Shown here: positions 1-10,010 of the stretch, in pieces
Layout of the letters: each line of letters begins with the position of its first letter
How positions within the stretch are numbered: position 1 is the first letter of the stretch
Assembly: GCA_958510875.1 (NCBI GenBank)
Contig: OY294068.1
Location: forward strand, 193,464,315-193,528,314
Origin: Endomychus coccineus
Taxonomy: Eukaryota; Arthropoda; Insecta; Coleoptera; Endomychidae
DNA: 64,000 bases
Direction: 5' to 3'
The notes under the pieces: model-generated
What the model saw: the letters and a program-made list of their open reading frames with translations, nothing else
The model's database searches: none
Told to the model about the DNA's origin: nothing
Translations under genes and position numbers: made by a program

Positions 1-487
1 AGTATGACCACAAAGGACTTAGAACGTTCTGGTCATTCATTTGAGGTTACATAGCCAGAAATCGTCTATAAAATCCATTGTATGATATTGGACGATCGGC
101 GAGTTAAGATGCACGAGATTGCAGAGCCTATGGGCATCTCAACCGAATGGGTATGGAACATTTTGCATACATTTTTGAATATGAGAAAGCTATCTACCAG
201 ATGGGGTGTCGCATTTGCTCTCTGTTGACAACAAGCGCGACCGTTTAACAACATCAAAGGTGTGTTTGGCGATGTTCAAGCCCGATAAGAAGAACTTTTT
301 GAGCCATTTCGTAACCGTAGACGAACCATGGATTTATCACAACACACCAGAGATCAAAAAACAGTCGAAACAGTGGACTTGCCCTGGCGAATCGAAGCCG
401 AAAAAGGCCAAAGTGGGCTTATCGACCAACAAAGTCATGGCGAAAGTGTTTTGGAATACACACGGTATCGTCCACATCAATTACTAG
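1..487 (+). pseudogene. mariner transposase, N-terminal and first catalytic block (degraded)
   Basis: This would encode the cut-and-paste DDD transposase of an irritans-subfamily mariner. The first third is broken by stops and frame changes (the helix-turn-helix part around 60-190 is readable only in pieces). From 206 to 487 a 93-residue stretch is open and contains VDEPWIYHNTPE, which is the family's VDETWIHH block with the first catalytic Asp, then KKQSKQWTCPGE and the KVMAKVFW block. It ends at HGIVHINY with a stop where the family continues into YLEKGKTIN. The closest relative in this window is the minus-strand copy at 52381-53544. The identification is strong; function is lost. Confidence 0.9.
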
Positions 488-654
488 TGGAGTAAATCTG
501 GCGAGTAAAAAGGCAAGGTTGGCGAAATTTTACGATGCTTAGCGACCCGGTGGAGAGTGTTTGTTATGGTACCAATAACAACCCCCTGAAATTTATATTT
601 CCCAAAGTGGGTGCAACCCTTTTTTTTTTGCCAAAAAAGTTTTTTTTGACATTT

Positions 655-1490
655 TCAAAGGTAGTTTAGCCAAAAAAAAAATAATATCTCTGGTTGTATT
701 GAAAGTTAAGAAACGAAAGTAGAACCCTTTTATTGTCAATGTCCAAGGAACTTCCAGTCCAAATTTCAAGTCGATCCGACCTCCTCCACCCCGTAATAGA
801 CATATATTTTCTCATATATGCAAGGAATCTTGCGTAATGGCAAACTCGGTCATTTTCGAACCGATTTGACTGAAATTTGGACTGAAGATAGGTGTTATAG
901 TCTCAAAACTACCATCCATACTTTTATTTTTCAAATTAAGATATCTCATGTCATTTACATCCGATCGGGATCTGCTTTGCGGGAAAATGTAGGTATTTGC
1001 ATATAGTTTTATATCATGGAACTCATTTTTTTTTCCGGCCTATATTGGCCATTTACATTTTTTTTTAATTTTTTTGCTTACATTACCTTTTCGTCGACTT
1101 TTTCTTCTACGTATTCTACAACGAAGTCGATGACCTCCGTAGTTCTCCTTTTTTTGGACGATGAAGTAACACATTTATTATTGTACTCTAACATACACAA
1201 TTTATGATATCTCGTCTTTGCTTCAACCAAATTTTCCAATTCATTTTGCGCAAGAAAACGTTGGATTTTATGAGCAACTTTACTCAATTCTTCATTGACA
1301 GTTAGCCGTTATGCAAGATTCCTTGCATATATGAGTAAATATATGTCTATTACGGGGTGGGGGAGGTCGGATCGACTTGAAATTTGGACTGGAAGTTCCT
1401 TGGACATTATCAATAAAAGGGTTCTACCTTGGTTTCTTAATTTTCAATATAAACAGAGACATTATTTTTTTCTTACTAAACTACTCTTTT
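655..1490. mobile_element. long-TIR (about 190 bp) element inserted in the mariner
   Basis: Bases about 655-845 and 1303-1490 are near-perfect inverted repeats of each other. The landmark GTCGATCCGACCTCC at about 771-785 is matched in reverse complement near 1365-1379, and the arms share the block around TTCCTTGGACAT. The arms enclose about 450 bp. The element sits where the mariner reading frame is interrupted, so it probably inserted there. The interior holds a 69-residue minus-strand ORF (1078-1287) with a RYHKLC motif, reminiscent of small Cys/His segments in insect element proteins; I do not recognise it securely. Superfamily unknown. A foldback-type or non-autonomous long-TIR DNA transposon is the best description. 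Confidence 0.75.
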
Positions 1491-1781
1491 TCGAGGACAA
1501 CGCCCCGGCGCACAGCTCCGCAGTCTCAATGGCAAAATTGCATGAGTTGCGCTACGAATTGGTTCGTCATCCACCATATTCTCCAAATTTTGTTTATTTT
1601 ATCTCCAAACATGAAGAAATGGCTTGGCGAAAAGAGATTTGGCTCCAGCGATTAGGTCATCTCTAAAACAAAAGCCTATTTTGAAGGATTACCGAAATCG
1701 TATTATTTGGAAGTGTTCGAAAAATTAGAAAAATGTTGAACGAAGTGCATCGAGCTACAAGGAGATTATGCTGAGAAATAA
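1483..1781 (+). pseudogene. mariner transposase, C-terminal block (degraded)
   Basis: Continuation of the interrupted mariner transposase. It reads LFFEDNAPAHSSAVSMAKLHEL with the second catalytic Asp in EDNAPAH, then RHPPYSPNFV where the family has PPYSPDLAPSDY. The D of PYSPD is Asn here, and the APSDYFLFP block holding the third catalytic residue is damaged and frameshifted. The C-terminal part (KKWLGEKRF, then the family's GDYAEK before the stop at 1779-1781) is readable. It is followed by about 40 bases of 3' UTR and the ITR. Confidence 0.88.
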
Positions 1782-1849
1782 AATAAGTTTTGGCCAAATA
1801 AATCATCTCTTGTTTCATTTTTCAGGGACTTTTCATCTGGCCCTCATAT

Positions 1850-2946
1850 AGAGGGTACCATTAATCTTATGAAGTTCGGCGAATACATTTACAATTTGAA
1901 ATTCCCGTTATTGAATATCGAATTTGGATAGGATTAGGATTTTGGATATTATATGCTTCTGAATTAGTTTGATTTCTCCTGAGGCGAAAATCATGGCCCA
2001 CAACGCTTAGCATAAATGAAAATACCTACCATTTTTTAGGCGAACTATCAACTAATTAACACTTATCTAATATAGATAAAATTCCTCGTAACACTCTAAC
2101 GAAGTTAGATCAAAATCAAATATTGTAAAACGCAATTCTTAAACAAACGAATGTCTTATATCGTTTGCATACACTGTAGATTTTATGACATATCTTATAT
2201 TTGCCTCCGTTAAACGGTCAAGTTTCCGGTTTAGAACGTCAATGTCACGACGATAATCACGCGAACAAATATGTAAGAATCATAACGTTTTTTTTATCTC
2301 ATTTTGCATCGATTAGCGATTTGGATAGCAACCGACGATAAAGTTTGCGTTCTCGTGTGAGAATGTTTGCATATTTGTTCTGAATTAGCTTATTTTATTA
2401 TTCAACGTGTCTTGTAAACACATCCTTGATTGATAAAACAATCGAAAACTTAGACTTGTGTATCGTCTTCACACCACTAATTTTTGAGCCTATGCATAAT
2501 CAAGTACATTTATTCTTTAGTACTTTTGGTAATTTTGTTGACAGTTTATGTTACTGTTGAGATGACAATATTTCCTGAGCGTTCACTGTTTAATATTATG
2601 AATGTTATGAGAATATCGATATAATAAAATAAAACACTTTTACTTTGATTTTTATCACATATATTATAGAAACAAATCGTGACTATACTTTCGACACTAG
2701 CGTGTCATCTTGAAACGATACTAATTATATCAATATGATAAATTATAGCAAAGAAATGGCATCCACCATTGAAGTCTTGAGAATAGTTTCAGGGTGTTTT
2801 TGAAATTTTGCTAATAACAACAGTTGACCAAGAATATTTAAATAGATCCCAAAATTAACGATTTGAATTTGCCGCCATTTATGCAGTAAATTGTTGGCTA
2901 CCCTGAAAATAACAATTTGACAGCTGAGAGTTTAGGGTTAGTAAAA
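1850..2946. other. no recognisable gene
   Basis: AT-rich sequence without an ORF of note. I see no clear element ends, repeats or RNA gene. The last 80 bases before 2947 probably belong to the DD41D mariner 5' UTR, but I could not define its ITR. Confidence 0.5.
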
Positions 2947-3850
2947 ATGGAGCGTTACAAACAAAAACGTGTTTTCATTATTCAACAATATCTCTGAAAT
3001 AATGAAAGTTTGGCGACCACAGTTCGGAAATTTCATACAAAATATGGTAGGAATAGTGTTCTAACTTCGTTAACTGTGAAGAGATTAATTGAAAAATTCA
3101 GGGAGACTGGATCAATTGGAGACGCTGAACACACTGGTCGTTCAAAATCAAGCCGTTCAAATGTCAGTATCGAAGCAGTGCGTGATAGTGTTGGTGAAAA
3201 TCCCAGAATATCAATTCGGCGTAATGGACAAGAATTGCAAATTTCAAGAAGCTTTCTACAGAGTTTACTAATAAAAGATCTGTGTCTCCACTTACAAAAT
3301 TCAATTAACACAACAACTGAAGCCTAATGACCATGCACAGCGAAGAGAGTTCGTTGAATGAATTATTAAACATCAACAAGTGGATGCTGATGTTTCGAGC
3401 AAAATCATCCTAAGCGATGAAGCACACTTTCACCTTGATGGATTTGTTAATCGCCAAAATTGCCGTGCATCCACAACGTGTCACTGTTTGGTGCGAATTT
3501 TGGGCTGAAGGCATTATTGGACAATACATTTTTGAAAATAAGGCTGGTCAAGCAGTGACTGTTACTGGTGCTCGATATCGCTACATGATAACACAGTTCT
3601 TTCTGCCGAAATTGGATGATATTGATGTGGCCAATATGTGGTTTCAACAAGACGGTGCCACATGCCATACAGCCCGTGAAACAATTCAATTACTGCATGA
3701 AACATTTCCTGGTCGTGTACTCTCTCGTTTCGGGTGATCAGAATTGGCCCCCTAAATCATGTGATTTAACACCATTAGATTTCTTTTTATAGGGTTATTT
3801 GAAGTCAAAAAACTATGTCAAGAACTCCACGACCACCCGTGCGAAATTCA
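2947..3850 (+). pseudogene. Tc1/mariner transposase of the DUF4817 / DD41D kind (degraded)
   Basis: A second, distinct Tc1/mariner transposase. The start ATG at 2947 gives MERYKQKRVFIIQQYL, then a stop at 2995. The frame continues as an HTH region (ATTVRKFHTKYGRN, then LTVKRLIEKFRETGSIGD). Further on are SDEAHFHLDGFVNRQNC with the first catalytic Asp (near 3415), HPQRVTVWCEFWAEGIIGQY, and WFQQDGATCHTA with the second Asp (near 3651). A one-base frameshift after SRFG (about 3733) leads to CDLTPLDF with the third Asp. By my count 41 residues lie between the last two Asp, so DD41D, the spacing of the rosa-type mariners. Further stops near 3360 and 3790 show it is dead. ITRs not identified. Confidence 0.88.
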
Positions 3851-5040
3851 GCCACATTGCTAGCTCAAAAAAACCATTTGAGTCCATTTTTTGCAAGAAA
3901 AAGGTATAAATTATGTCAAATATTATCAACTTCCGGTGCCAATTGGCCAATTTCCAGGTGATGATGAATAATTCTGTTATTTTTGATTTCGGAATCGTAA
4001 TTAGAGACCCCAAAAACCCCCGGGTTCTGTCTCAAAATAACAATTTTTTTGCAATATGGAGAATTTGTCAATTCAAATTGCTTATAAACGATCAATTTGT
4101 TAATAAAACAATTGTTGTGCCAATTTCCCATGGCGAGACTGGGTGACCAATGATTTAGGACATCAGAAACATTTTGTAACAAGTTTCAGACAAAGATCAA
4201 CTGTACAAGGATATTCCAATAGTTGCCGTTTTCTCGTCTAAAATGACTGTACTACTAAGCTTGTGAATTTTGAGTTGAATAACTTATCGTTCCCTCTAGT
4301 TGAAGGGACAATGACTATTATTGAAGATTGCGTTCCAGACGTGACAAAAATAGATTATAATTTGCGAACATAGTCAAACGTATTAGTAGTATTATACATT
4401 TTCGACTTCAGTTCAGCTTCGTCTGAAATTCTTCGGATCGAAACAGGTCGTTGTCGATGAACTAAACAGGTAAGGTAGGCGAAAAGGCTGCGTGAGAGAC
4501 CGTGGCGGACATTATAGGAATCCGGACGTGGACAATGGTTTCTTGCCCACGCATCACACTGATACCAACTTACCGGAATGGAATGATGAAGCGTCTATAT
4601 CCACCTCTGTGTTGTCATATACAGTTATAAACATACAGAAATGAAATTACAATTTATTTGTCGACTTTAAAACTACATTGTTGCATCGTGATGTGAACTC
4701 CGTTTCTTTGTGAATTGTTTACCTAAAGTAACAGCTCTGGGATCTGATAAGTGGCAGAAAGCGGCTTGCGTTGAATTCGATTAAGAGAAGCTGCTAATTA
4801 GTTTGTTATTGATTAGTGTACGATCTTTAAATTTTCAACTCAAGGATAAGTAATTTACACGGAATGTATGCAAATATATAGGTACTGGAAAATAAAAAAA
4901 AGCAACATTAATAGAGATAGAGATATCTGCAGTTTTATCTCTTGTAGTTTTCATTATAACAGATATCGTGATAGTTAGACTGTTGATGAATATGAATGAG
5001 GTAGCTTGGAGTGCGCGACTATCGAAAAAGTTGAGGGAAA
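3851..5040. other. no recognised gene; possible untranslated exon near 4408-4469
   Basis: No protein-like ORF or element end is recognised. A stretch with Inr-like TCAGTT at about 4408 leads after some 60 bases to a good splice-donor consensus, ACAG then GTAAGG, at 4469/4470. This could be a non-coding first exon or chance. Confidence 0.35.
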
Positions 5041-5720
5041 ATGATGATGTTGGGTACAACTATTCCTGTGAAGTCTTCCATATCCATGCTCGGGATATCC
5101 ACCAACAGCACCTTCTCCTCTGACGATCATGTGAGGTCCATTGCGGAAACCGCTTCACGAAAACTTGGTTTCCTATTTCGTGCCAAGAGCTACTTTACAT
5201 CCCAGCAGCACCTCATAATCTACAAAGTACAGATTCGACCTGTCATGGAGTACTGTTCAGTGTTCACATGTTTGGAGTTCGACTCCCAAAGATATTCTGA
5301 AGCTCTTGGATTCTATCCTGAAGAGAACTATTCGTTTGATTGATGATGTCACAGTTACGAGCTCATTGCCTTCTCTAGAACATCGTAGAAATGTGGGAGA
5401 TCTCTCCCTCTTCAATAGATATTTACATGGTCGGTGTTCATCGGAAATCTCGTCTGTTGTTCCACCACGAGAGATTCTAGATAGGTGGACCAGACGAGCT
5501 CAAACTAGTCACTCTTTCACTGTCAAGCTCGAAACCTGCCGAATTTCTTCCTACCAGACTTAATTTTTTTTATCGAACAGTGAAATTCTGGAATTCTTTG
5601 CCTAGCGGGGTCTTTCCTTATGCCTATAACCTCCAAACCTTCAAGATAAATTCGAATACCTATCTCCTCTGTCAACATTCCACCGCTGGCTTTGTGGTAC
5701 ACCTGAAAATAGTTTACAGC
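5041..5720 (+). pseudogene. non-LTR retrotransposon (LINE-A), 3' end of reverse transcriptase ORF
   Basis: C-terminal part of a LINE reverse transcriptase ORF. The readable order is GISTNSTFSSDDHVRSIAETASRKLGFLFRAK (post-palm region), SQQHLIIYKVQIRPVMEYCS (thumb), then after a frameshift near 5280 LKRTIRLIDD, SLEHRRNVGDLSLFNRYLHGRCSSEI, and a tail ending in the family's YNLQ-F-K-like segment near 5620-5660. All catalytic motifs lie upstream and are absent, as expected for a 5'-truncated copy. Further pieces of the same family occur at 23588-23668, 24460-25000, 25020-25100 (inverted) and 31066-31365. The clade (Jockey/CR1-like) is not certain. Confidence 0.85.
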
Positions 5721-5972
5721 GGCTGGACAAACGTTCCAAAGCTTCGACTTCAGTAAGTTCCAAGAGCCAGAACCGTCGATACGAGCCCTGAGCGAGCATA
5801 CGCTTGCTATTCAATTCAATTACTATTGTTTACTAGCTGTACTTTATAGTTATGAACGCGAAACTTGACGACACCTGGTGGCCACACGTGGGAATAGGTA
5901 GTGGTAGCTGTCGCTAACAGATTACGTTAGTTCTGATGTATTTCACTCACTTCTAGATGGCAATAGTAGGGG
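5721..5972. other. short intergenic; possible LTR-like sequence at its end
   Basis: No gene. From about 5860 the sequence (CGACACCTGGTGGCCACACG) resembles the 5' part of insect gypsy-type LTRs and leads into the core promoter below. No matching second LTR was found. Confidence 0.3.
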
Positions 5973-6053
5973 TATAAAAAGTTTAGCGGCGCGACCGCGA
6001 GTCAGTCCAGCTAGGGGAGGCGAGAAAAACGAAACTGTCTGTTGTGAAATAAA
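5973..6053 (+). promoter_or_regulatory. TATA/Inr core promoter followed by a polyadenylation signal
   Basis: TATAAAAA at 5973-5980 lies 31 bases before the A of an arthropod Inr, TCAGTC at 6002-6007, which is canonical spacing. AATAAA follows at 6048-6053, only about 45 bases downstream of the predicted start. A promoter so close to a poly(A) signal is typical of an LTR. The alternative is that it drives the hAT transposase whose ATG is at 6135. Confidence 0.55.
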
Positions 6054-6134
6054 GTACTGTGTAGTCCTTAAAACGTTTTTGTGCCTGTTTAAAAGACATC
6101 TTCGTATGCATGTTTTTGTGTGTGATTTACCAGT

Positions 6135-7800
6135 ATGGAAAATAAGCGAAAAGTAGACAGTGAATGCAGAACATTCAAAGATCAATGGAACTTTCAATAT
6201 TTTGTAATTGAGTCCAGTAAGAAGGCACTATGTTAGATTTGCAATGAAACCATAGCCGTTCTCAAAGAATATAACATTAAACGTCATTATGAAACGAAAC
6301 ATTTTCAAAATTAATCAAAATATACAGGAAGTTTGCGGACACAAATCGCAGCAATCTTCGTTTTAGAAACTCAATACTGAACAAGAGGCTGCAACTCGTG
6401 GCAGCTTTCGTGTGGGTCTTGAAATTGCGAAACGTGGAAAACCATTCACCGATGGAGATATGATCAAATAATGCGTAATTGCAGTAACCGAAGAAATGTG
6501 CCCCGAAAAGGTAACTTTATTAAAGACCAGTTTGTCAGCAAACATCGTGGTTAGAAGGGTAGAAGACATCGCAGGAAATACATCATCTCAACCGTCTGAC
6601 AAAAATGGACATCTTGAGTGGTTTTATCTGGCCTTGGATGAGTCAACAATACTCCTCAGGTGTTAATTTTTATTCGAGGAGTAGATAAAAGGTATGAAGT
6701 ATATGAAGAACTTCTTGATATTGATAGTATTCACGGCACGACTACTGGGAAAACTATTTTTAAGGGAGTTGAAAATACCATTAATAAAAAGAATCTTCGA
6801 TGGAAAAACTTGAAATCTATTACTACTCATGGAGGCAAAAACATGTGTGGTAAAAATAAAGGAGTGGTTGCTCTTGTGTCAAAGGCTGTAGAAAATGATA
6901 GTGGTTCAAAACCATTAGCCTTACATTGTATTATTCATCAACAGTCCTTGTGCGGGAAATGTTTGGATATGTCTGAAGTTCTAAAATCAGTCATATCAGT
7001 TGTTAATTTCATCAGATCCACTGGGCTGAATCACCGAAAATTCTGCGAGTTTATTGACGAGATTGGAGAAAATGACTTACCATATCATACTGCCGTACGC
7101 CGGCGTAGTGACCGAAATATTTCAAATGGAAAGCAAGGCTTTCTTACCGAATTACAAAATAGCGAATGGCTGTGGAAGTTAGCATTCTATGTCCATTTGA
7201 CAAAACATATGAACGAACTGAATTTGAAACTGCAAGGAGAAAATCAGCTTCTCTCTGATTCATACACTAATATCAACAAATCGTTCCCGCAGAAAATAAT
7301 ACTGTTTCAATCACAATTACGAAAAAAATGTTTCACTCATCTTAAAACATGTGAAATATTCAGCCACACTACTGAGAGTGAGTTTCTCGTCGATTTTGCA
7401 ATCGAAGCTTCAAGTGCTTTGAAGATAAATTTTGATATTCGTTTCTCAGATTTTGATGTTATTGTGAATGAAATTAGGATTTTTCCTCCTGATATTGACA
7501 TTGAAACCATAGCCCCGGAACTCCAAATGGAAATTATCGATTTACAGTGAAGATATAATTAACAACAAATATCAAAACTCATCGTTGTTGGAATGTCAGT
7601 CTTCCACTGGTAAAATTTGATAATTTGCATAAATTTGCTCATGGGCTGTTTTCTGCTTTTGGTACTACCTACTTGTGTGAGAAAACATTCTCCAAAATGA
7701 AGTAAATAAAGAATGTTTACAGATCTATGTTAACCGATGAGCATCTTAAATCTCTTTTAATAATTGTTACAAGTAAAATTGGTTCACAACTACAAACTGC
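6135..7800 (+). pseudogene. hAT transposase, GTF2IRD2 / Charlie-like (degraded)
   Basis: Relic of the hAT-superfamily transposase that gave rise to vertebrate GTF2IRD2-type proteins. The ATG at 6135 begins MENKRKVDSECRTFKDQW. A BED-like zinc finger follows (stop in place of one residue, then ICNETIAVLKEYNIKRHYETKH). Several stops and frameshifts occur to 6660. The longest open part (6660-7550, 296 residues) carries LIFIRGVDKRYEVYEELLDI, the catalytic-core block THGGKNMCGKNKGVV (family TDGGKNMCG, Asp replaced by His), LHCIIHQQSLCGK and FIRSTGLNHRKF. The C-terminal dimerisation domain is visible at about 7640-7790 (LFSAFGTTYLCEKTFSKMK, a stop, then LTDEHLKSLL). The element is dead. Confidence 0.9.
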
Positions 7801-7889
7801 TGTTGTTGTTTTATATGTAATAATGTTTAGTGGGATTCAATTCAATTATTTGTTAGTTATTATGCTTAAGTTAAATATTCTGCTTATTA

Positions 7890-7966
7890 TACATTGGCTG
7901 GCGCGGGCCGGATTGATCACACTGGCGGGCCACATTTGGCGGGCGGGCCGTAGTTTGGAGCCCCTG
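7890..7966 (+). mobile_element. 3' terminal sequence of the hAT element
   Basis: The block from CTGGCGCGGGCCGG through repeated GGCGGGCC words to AGTTTGGAGCCCCTG (7952-7966) is the usual right end of Charlie-like hATs; in reverse complement it begins CAGGGGCTCCAAACT. The left TIR was not found upstream of 6135, so the 5' end is lost or replaced. Confidence 0.8.
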
Positions 7967-8758
7967 TTATAGAGAATAATATTATCTGCCCTTAATAAAA
8001 TCATAGTATTGCGAACATCGAGTTGAAGTAGAATAGAATATTTTTTCATTTGTCTATATACTCAATTGTGTATTTGACTTTTATACATTTGCCTAGTGTG
8101 AGCCCGCCTTCGCCGAGGGCTTTTCATAGAAATGGCCCATTTTGCCTGGATTCGTGATCATTATAAATCGGTCGATAATATCTGGCGAGCACTTTTAATT
8201 GTCAGGTGTTAAACCAAGAACGCTTTAGCAAGCAGTGTAGGTCATCACCGCTTTCTGTTGCTGGTAACCACAACCAACTTCCCGGTATTATTAATTCCGT
8301 TACAACATGTAGGTACGATTGGTCGTACGTCCGCATAAAAACCGACTTGGCACTTATTGGAAATTATCGTTAACGGGAGATGGGCCACTGTATGTACTAG
8401 ATGCAAGCCCTCAGAAATAACAGGAAGTATTCTTCTTGTGGCCCCGGGCTTGGTTTTCCGTTAACTGACATCCGCGAGATCTCTACCAATGCCTCATTTG
8501 TGTCGCGGAACGTCTCTTTGTGCCTGCCATCTCTTCCAATCTACGAATTTAGTGCAACGATGGTCATCGACTTTGAGATCGATTATGTGAGCATGAAAAT
8601 CTTGAAAATACAACATTTTACGTATACAGCATGTTTCAGACAAAGGTGCCATAAATGAGGATTCTTCTACAATCTATGACTCTTACGTCTTTTGTTTTTT
8701 ATACACGGCGTTATAGATATTTTTATGATTAATAATGATTTTTGACCCAGGTATTATT
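7967..8758. other. no recognised gene
   Basis: Unassigned sequence. The last 40 bases before 8759 (around GACCCAGGTATT) are shared with 59420-59450 in the opposite orientation, so they belong to the Penelope-like family rather than to the host. Confidence 0.4.
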
Positions 8759-8990
8759 ATATATAAATTCTCGGGAAATAGGTCACACTAACATATATAC
8801 TTATTATTTTCGTCTTTACGTACGTTTCGGTCTCACGACCATCATCAGAAGACGTGTTATGTCTAAAACGAGATTTCTTAAAACTGATTGTATCAGCATA
8901 AAGAATCCTTATTGCACCAATTTCAATTAAATTTAAAAAAACTAATAAGCATATGTATTAGTGTGACCTATTTCCCGAGAATTTATATAT
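8759..8990. mobile_element. 232-bp Penelope-derived hairpin mini-element
   Basis: The ends are perfect inverted repeats: ATATATAAATTCTCGGG at 8759-8775 and its reverse complement at 8974-8990. The similarity runs inward through GGAAATAGGTCACACTAA on the left and TTAGTGTGACCTATTTCC on the right. The left arm then carries a hammerhead-ribozyme motif. The same terminal sequence bounds the Penelope-like element at 39227-41127. No coding sequence. No clear target duplication was seen. Confidence 0.75.
8811..8854 (-). ncRNA. hammerhead ribozyme motif (Penelope family 1)
   Basis: Read on the minus strand: stem I CGTCTT, core CTGATGA, one extra base, stem II GGTC with GTGA loop and GACC, core GAAA, very short stem III CG-TA-CG closed by A15.1-U16.1, cleavage after GTA, then AAGACG closing stem I (6 bp). 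This matches the hammerhead fold, including the short helix III reported for Penelope-like retroelements. The extra base between the core and stem II is a departure from the textbook core. Activity is untested. Confidence 0.72.
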
Positions 8991-8997
8991 GAATGAA

Positions 8998-10010
8998 GCC
9001 CCCGCTTCAGTGAGTGCGACGGCAATTTCAGTCCCTTCTTGTTTGGTTTCCTCAGACTCCCACATAAGTGTTACTCTATTCATTACTAGTGCCGTTAGTT
9101 CTTTAACACAATCAAGTACACATAGTGAGGTGATTGTGTATGACTCCAGTGCCTTTAGCACTGTCAGGTTGCTCACTATGATTGTGATTTGTCTATTCTT
9201 CTTCTATTCATAGGCTCTCTCCCTCATAATTCGAGCACATGTTGTAATTGCAACTACTTTGCTTGGAATTCTGTCGCAAAAGTCCCTAGGTTCGAAGAAA
9301 TTCTTTCCCCTTGATCCGTTTTCTCGACTATTCCAGTACCCGTACTTTTATCCGTCTTGGTGCCTTTGGTAAGCCATATGGAATCCCCTAGTGTCATATG
9401 AGGACTGCCCCCAGCGTTCTTCCGCCCATTCAAGGTTTGAATCATGAAAGGCACGGAAGTGCTGTGGACCTTGATCCTGTCGGATCTCATCCCCAATGGC
9501 CCAGGTGATCCAAGCAATCCGAGGATACTCAGGCCTTTTTTGTCAGCCTTTCCTTGGCCGATAAGATCGAAGCGATACGCTCCTCTTATGGCCTCTGCCT
9601 GAACGGCGAAGGAAATAACTTTATTTTATAGACATTTATTGAAAGTAATCTATTATTGAGAAATTGAAACATTTCATTAAGATCATTCTGAACACCGGTT
9701 TCAAGTTCTAGGCGGTTTCTTGCTTTATAGATAGTAGCGGTATCTTCAGCGAAACTTACGATTTTTCCATTGACTGACAGTTGAAATATGTCATTGATAT
9801 GAATTACAAAGAGAGTAGGTCCCAATATGTATCCTCGTAGAACTCCACATTGAATTTCCTTTTCAGAGCTTATAGGATTATTGAATATAATGACTTGTCT
9901 TCTGTTTTATAAATAACTACAAAGCAATTTATGTGCAAAATCCCTGCACCAATAATTATATAGTGTGTCGAGCAAGATTTCGTGATTGACATCCACAATT
10001 CACTGAATAA
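8998..10010 (-). pseudogene. LINE-B: reverse transcriptase palm plus RNase H (degraded)
   Basis: A minus-strand LINE fragment. From about 10010 down it reads EILLDTLYNYWCRDF, then CGVLRGYILGPTLFVIHINDI (family GVPQGTILGP), and VSFAEDTATIYKA, where the catalytic F-A-D-D box is changed to FAED. FLNNRLLSINVYK follows. After a linker (GLLGSPGPLG-like, 9517-9450) comes the RNase H domain: LTKGTKTDKSTGTGIVE where the family has TDGSKT, so the first acidic residue is lost, then ATEFQAK and TALVMNRVTLMW near 9080-9050. A related RNase H piece is at 45880-46100. It is inactive. RT followed by RNase H suggests an I/R1-like lineage. Confidence 0.82.

Larger units (their letters stand above)
1..1848 (+). 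mobile_element. irritans-type mariner, left end outside window, interrupted by another element
   Basis: A Tc1/mariner DNA transposon on the plus strand. The window opens inside the transposase gene, so the 5' ITR is not seen. The right ITR is visible at about 1824-1848 (AGGGACTTTTCATCTGGCC followed by CTCATA). It is the reverse complement of the ends starting at 52381, 54713 and 60675. Coding sequence runs to about 487, is replaced by unrelated DNA, and resumes near 1483 with the HEDNAPAH-type motif. About 39 codons of the usual family sequence between these blocks are missing. Stops and frameshifts make it inactive. Confidence 0.9.

Noticed and set aside
8401..8658. 85-residue plus ORF as a host gene
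   Set aside because: No motif, no promoter or splice context; treated as chance.
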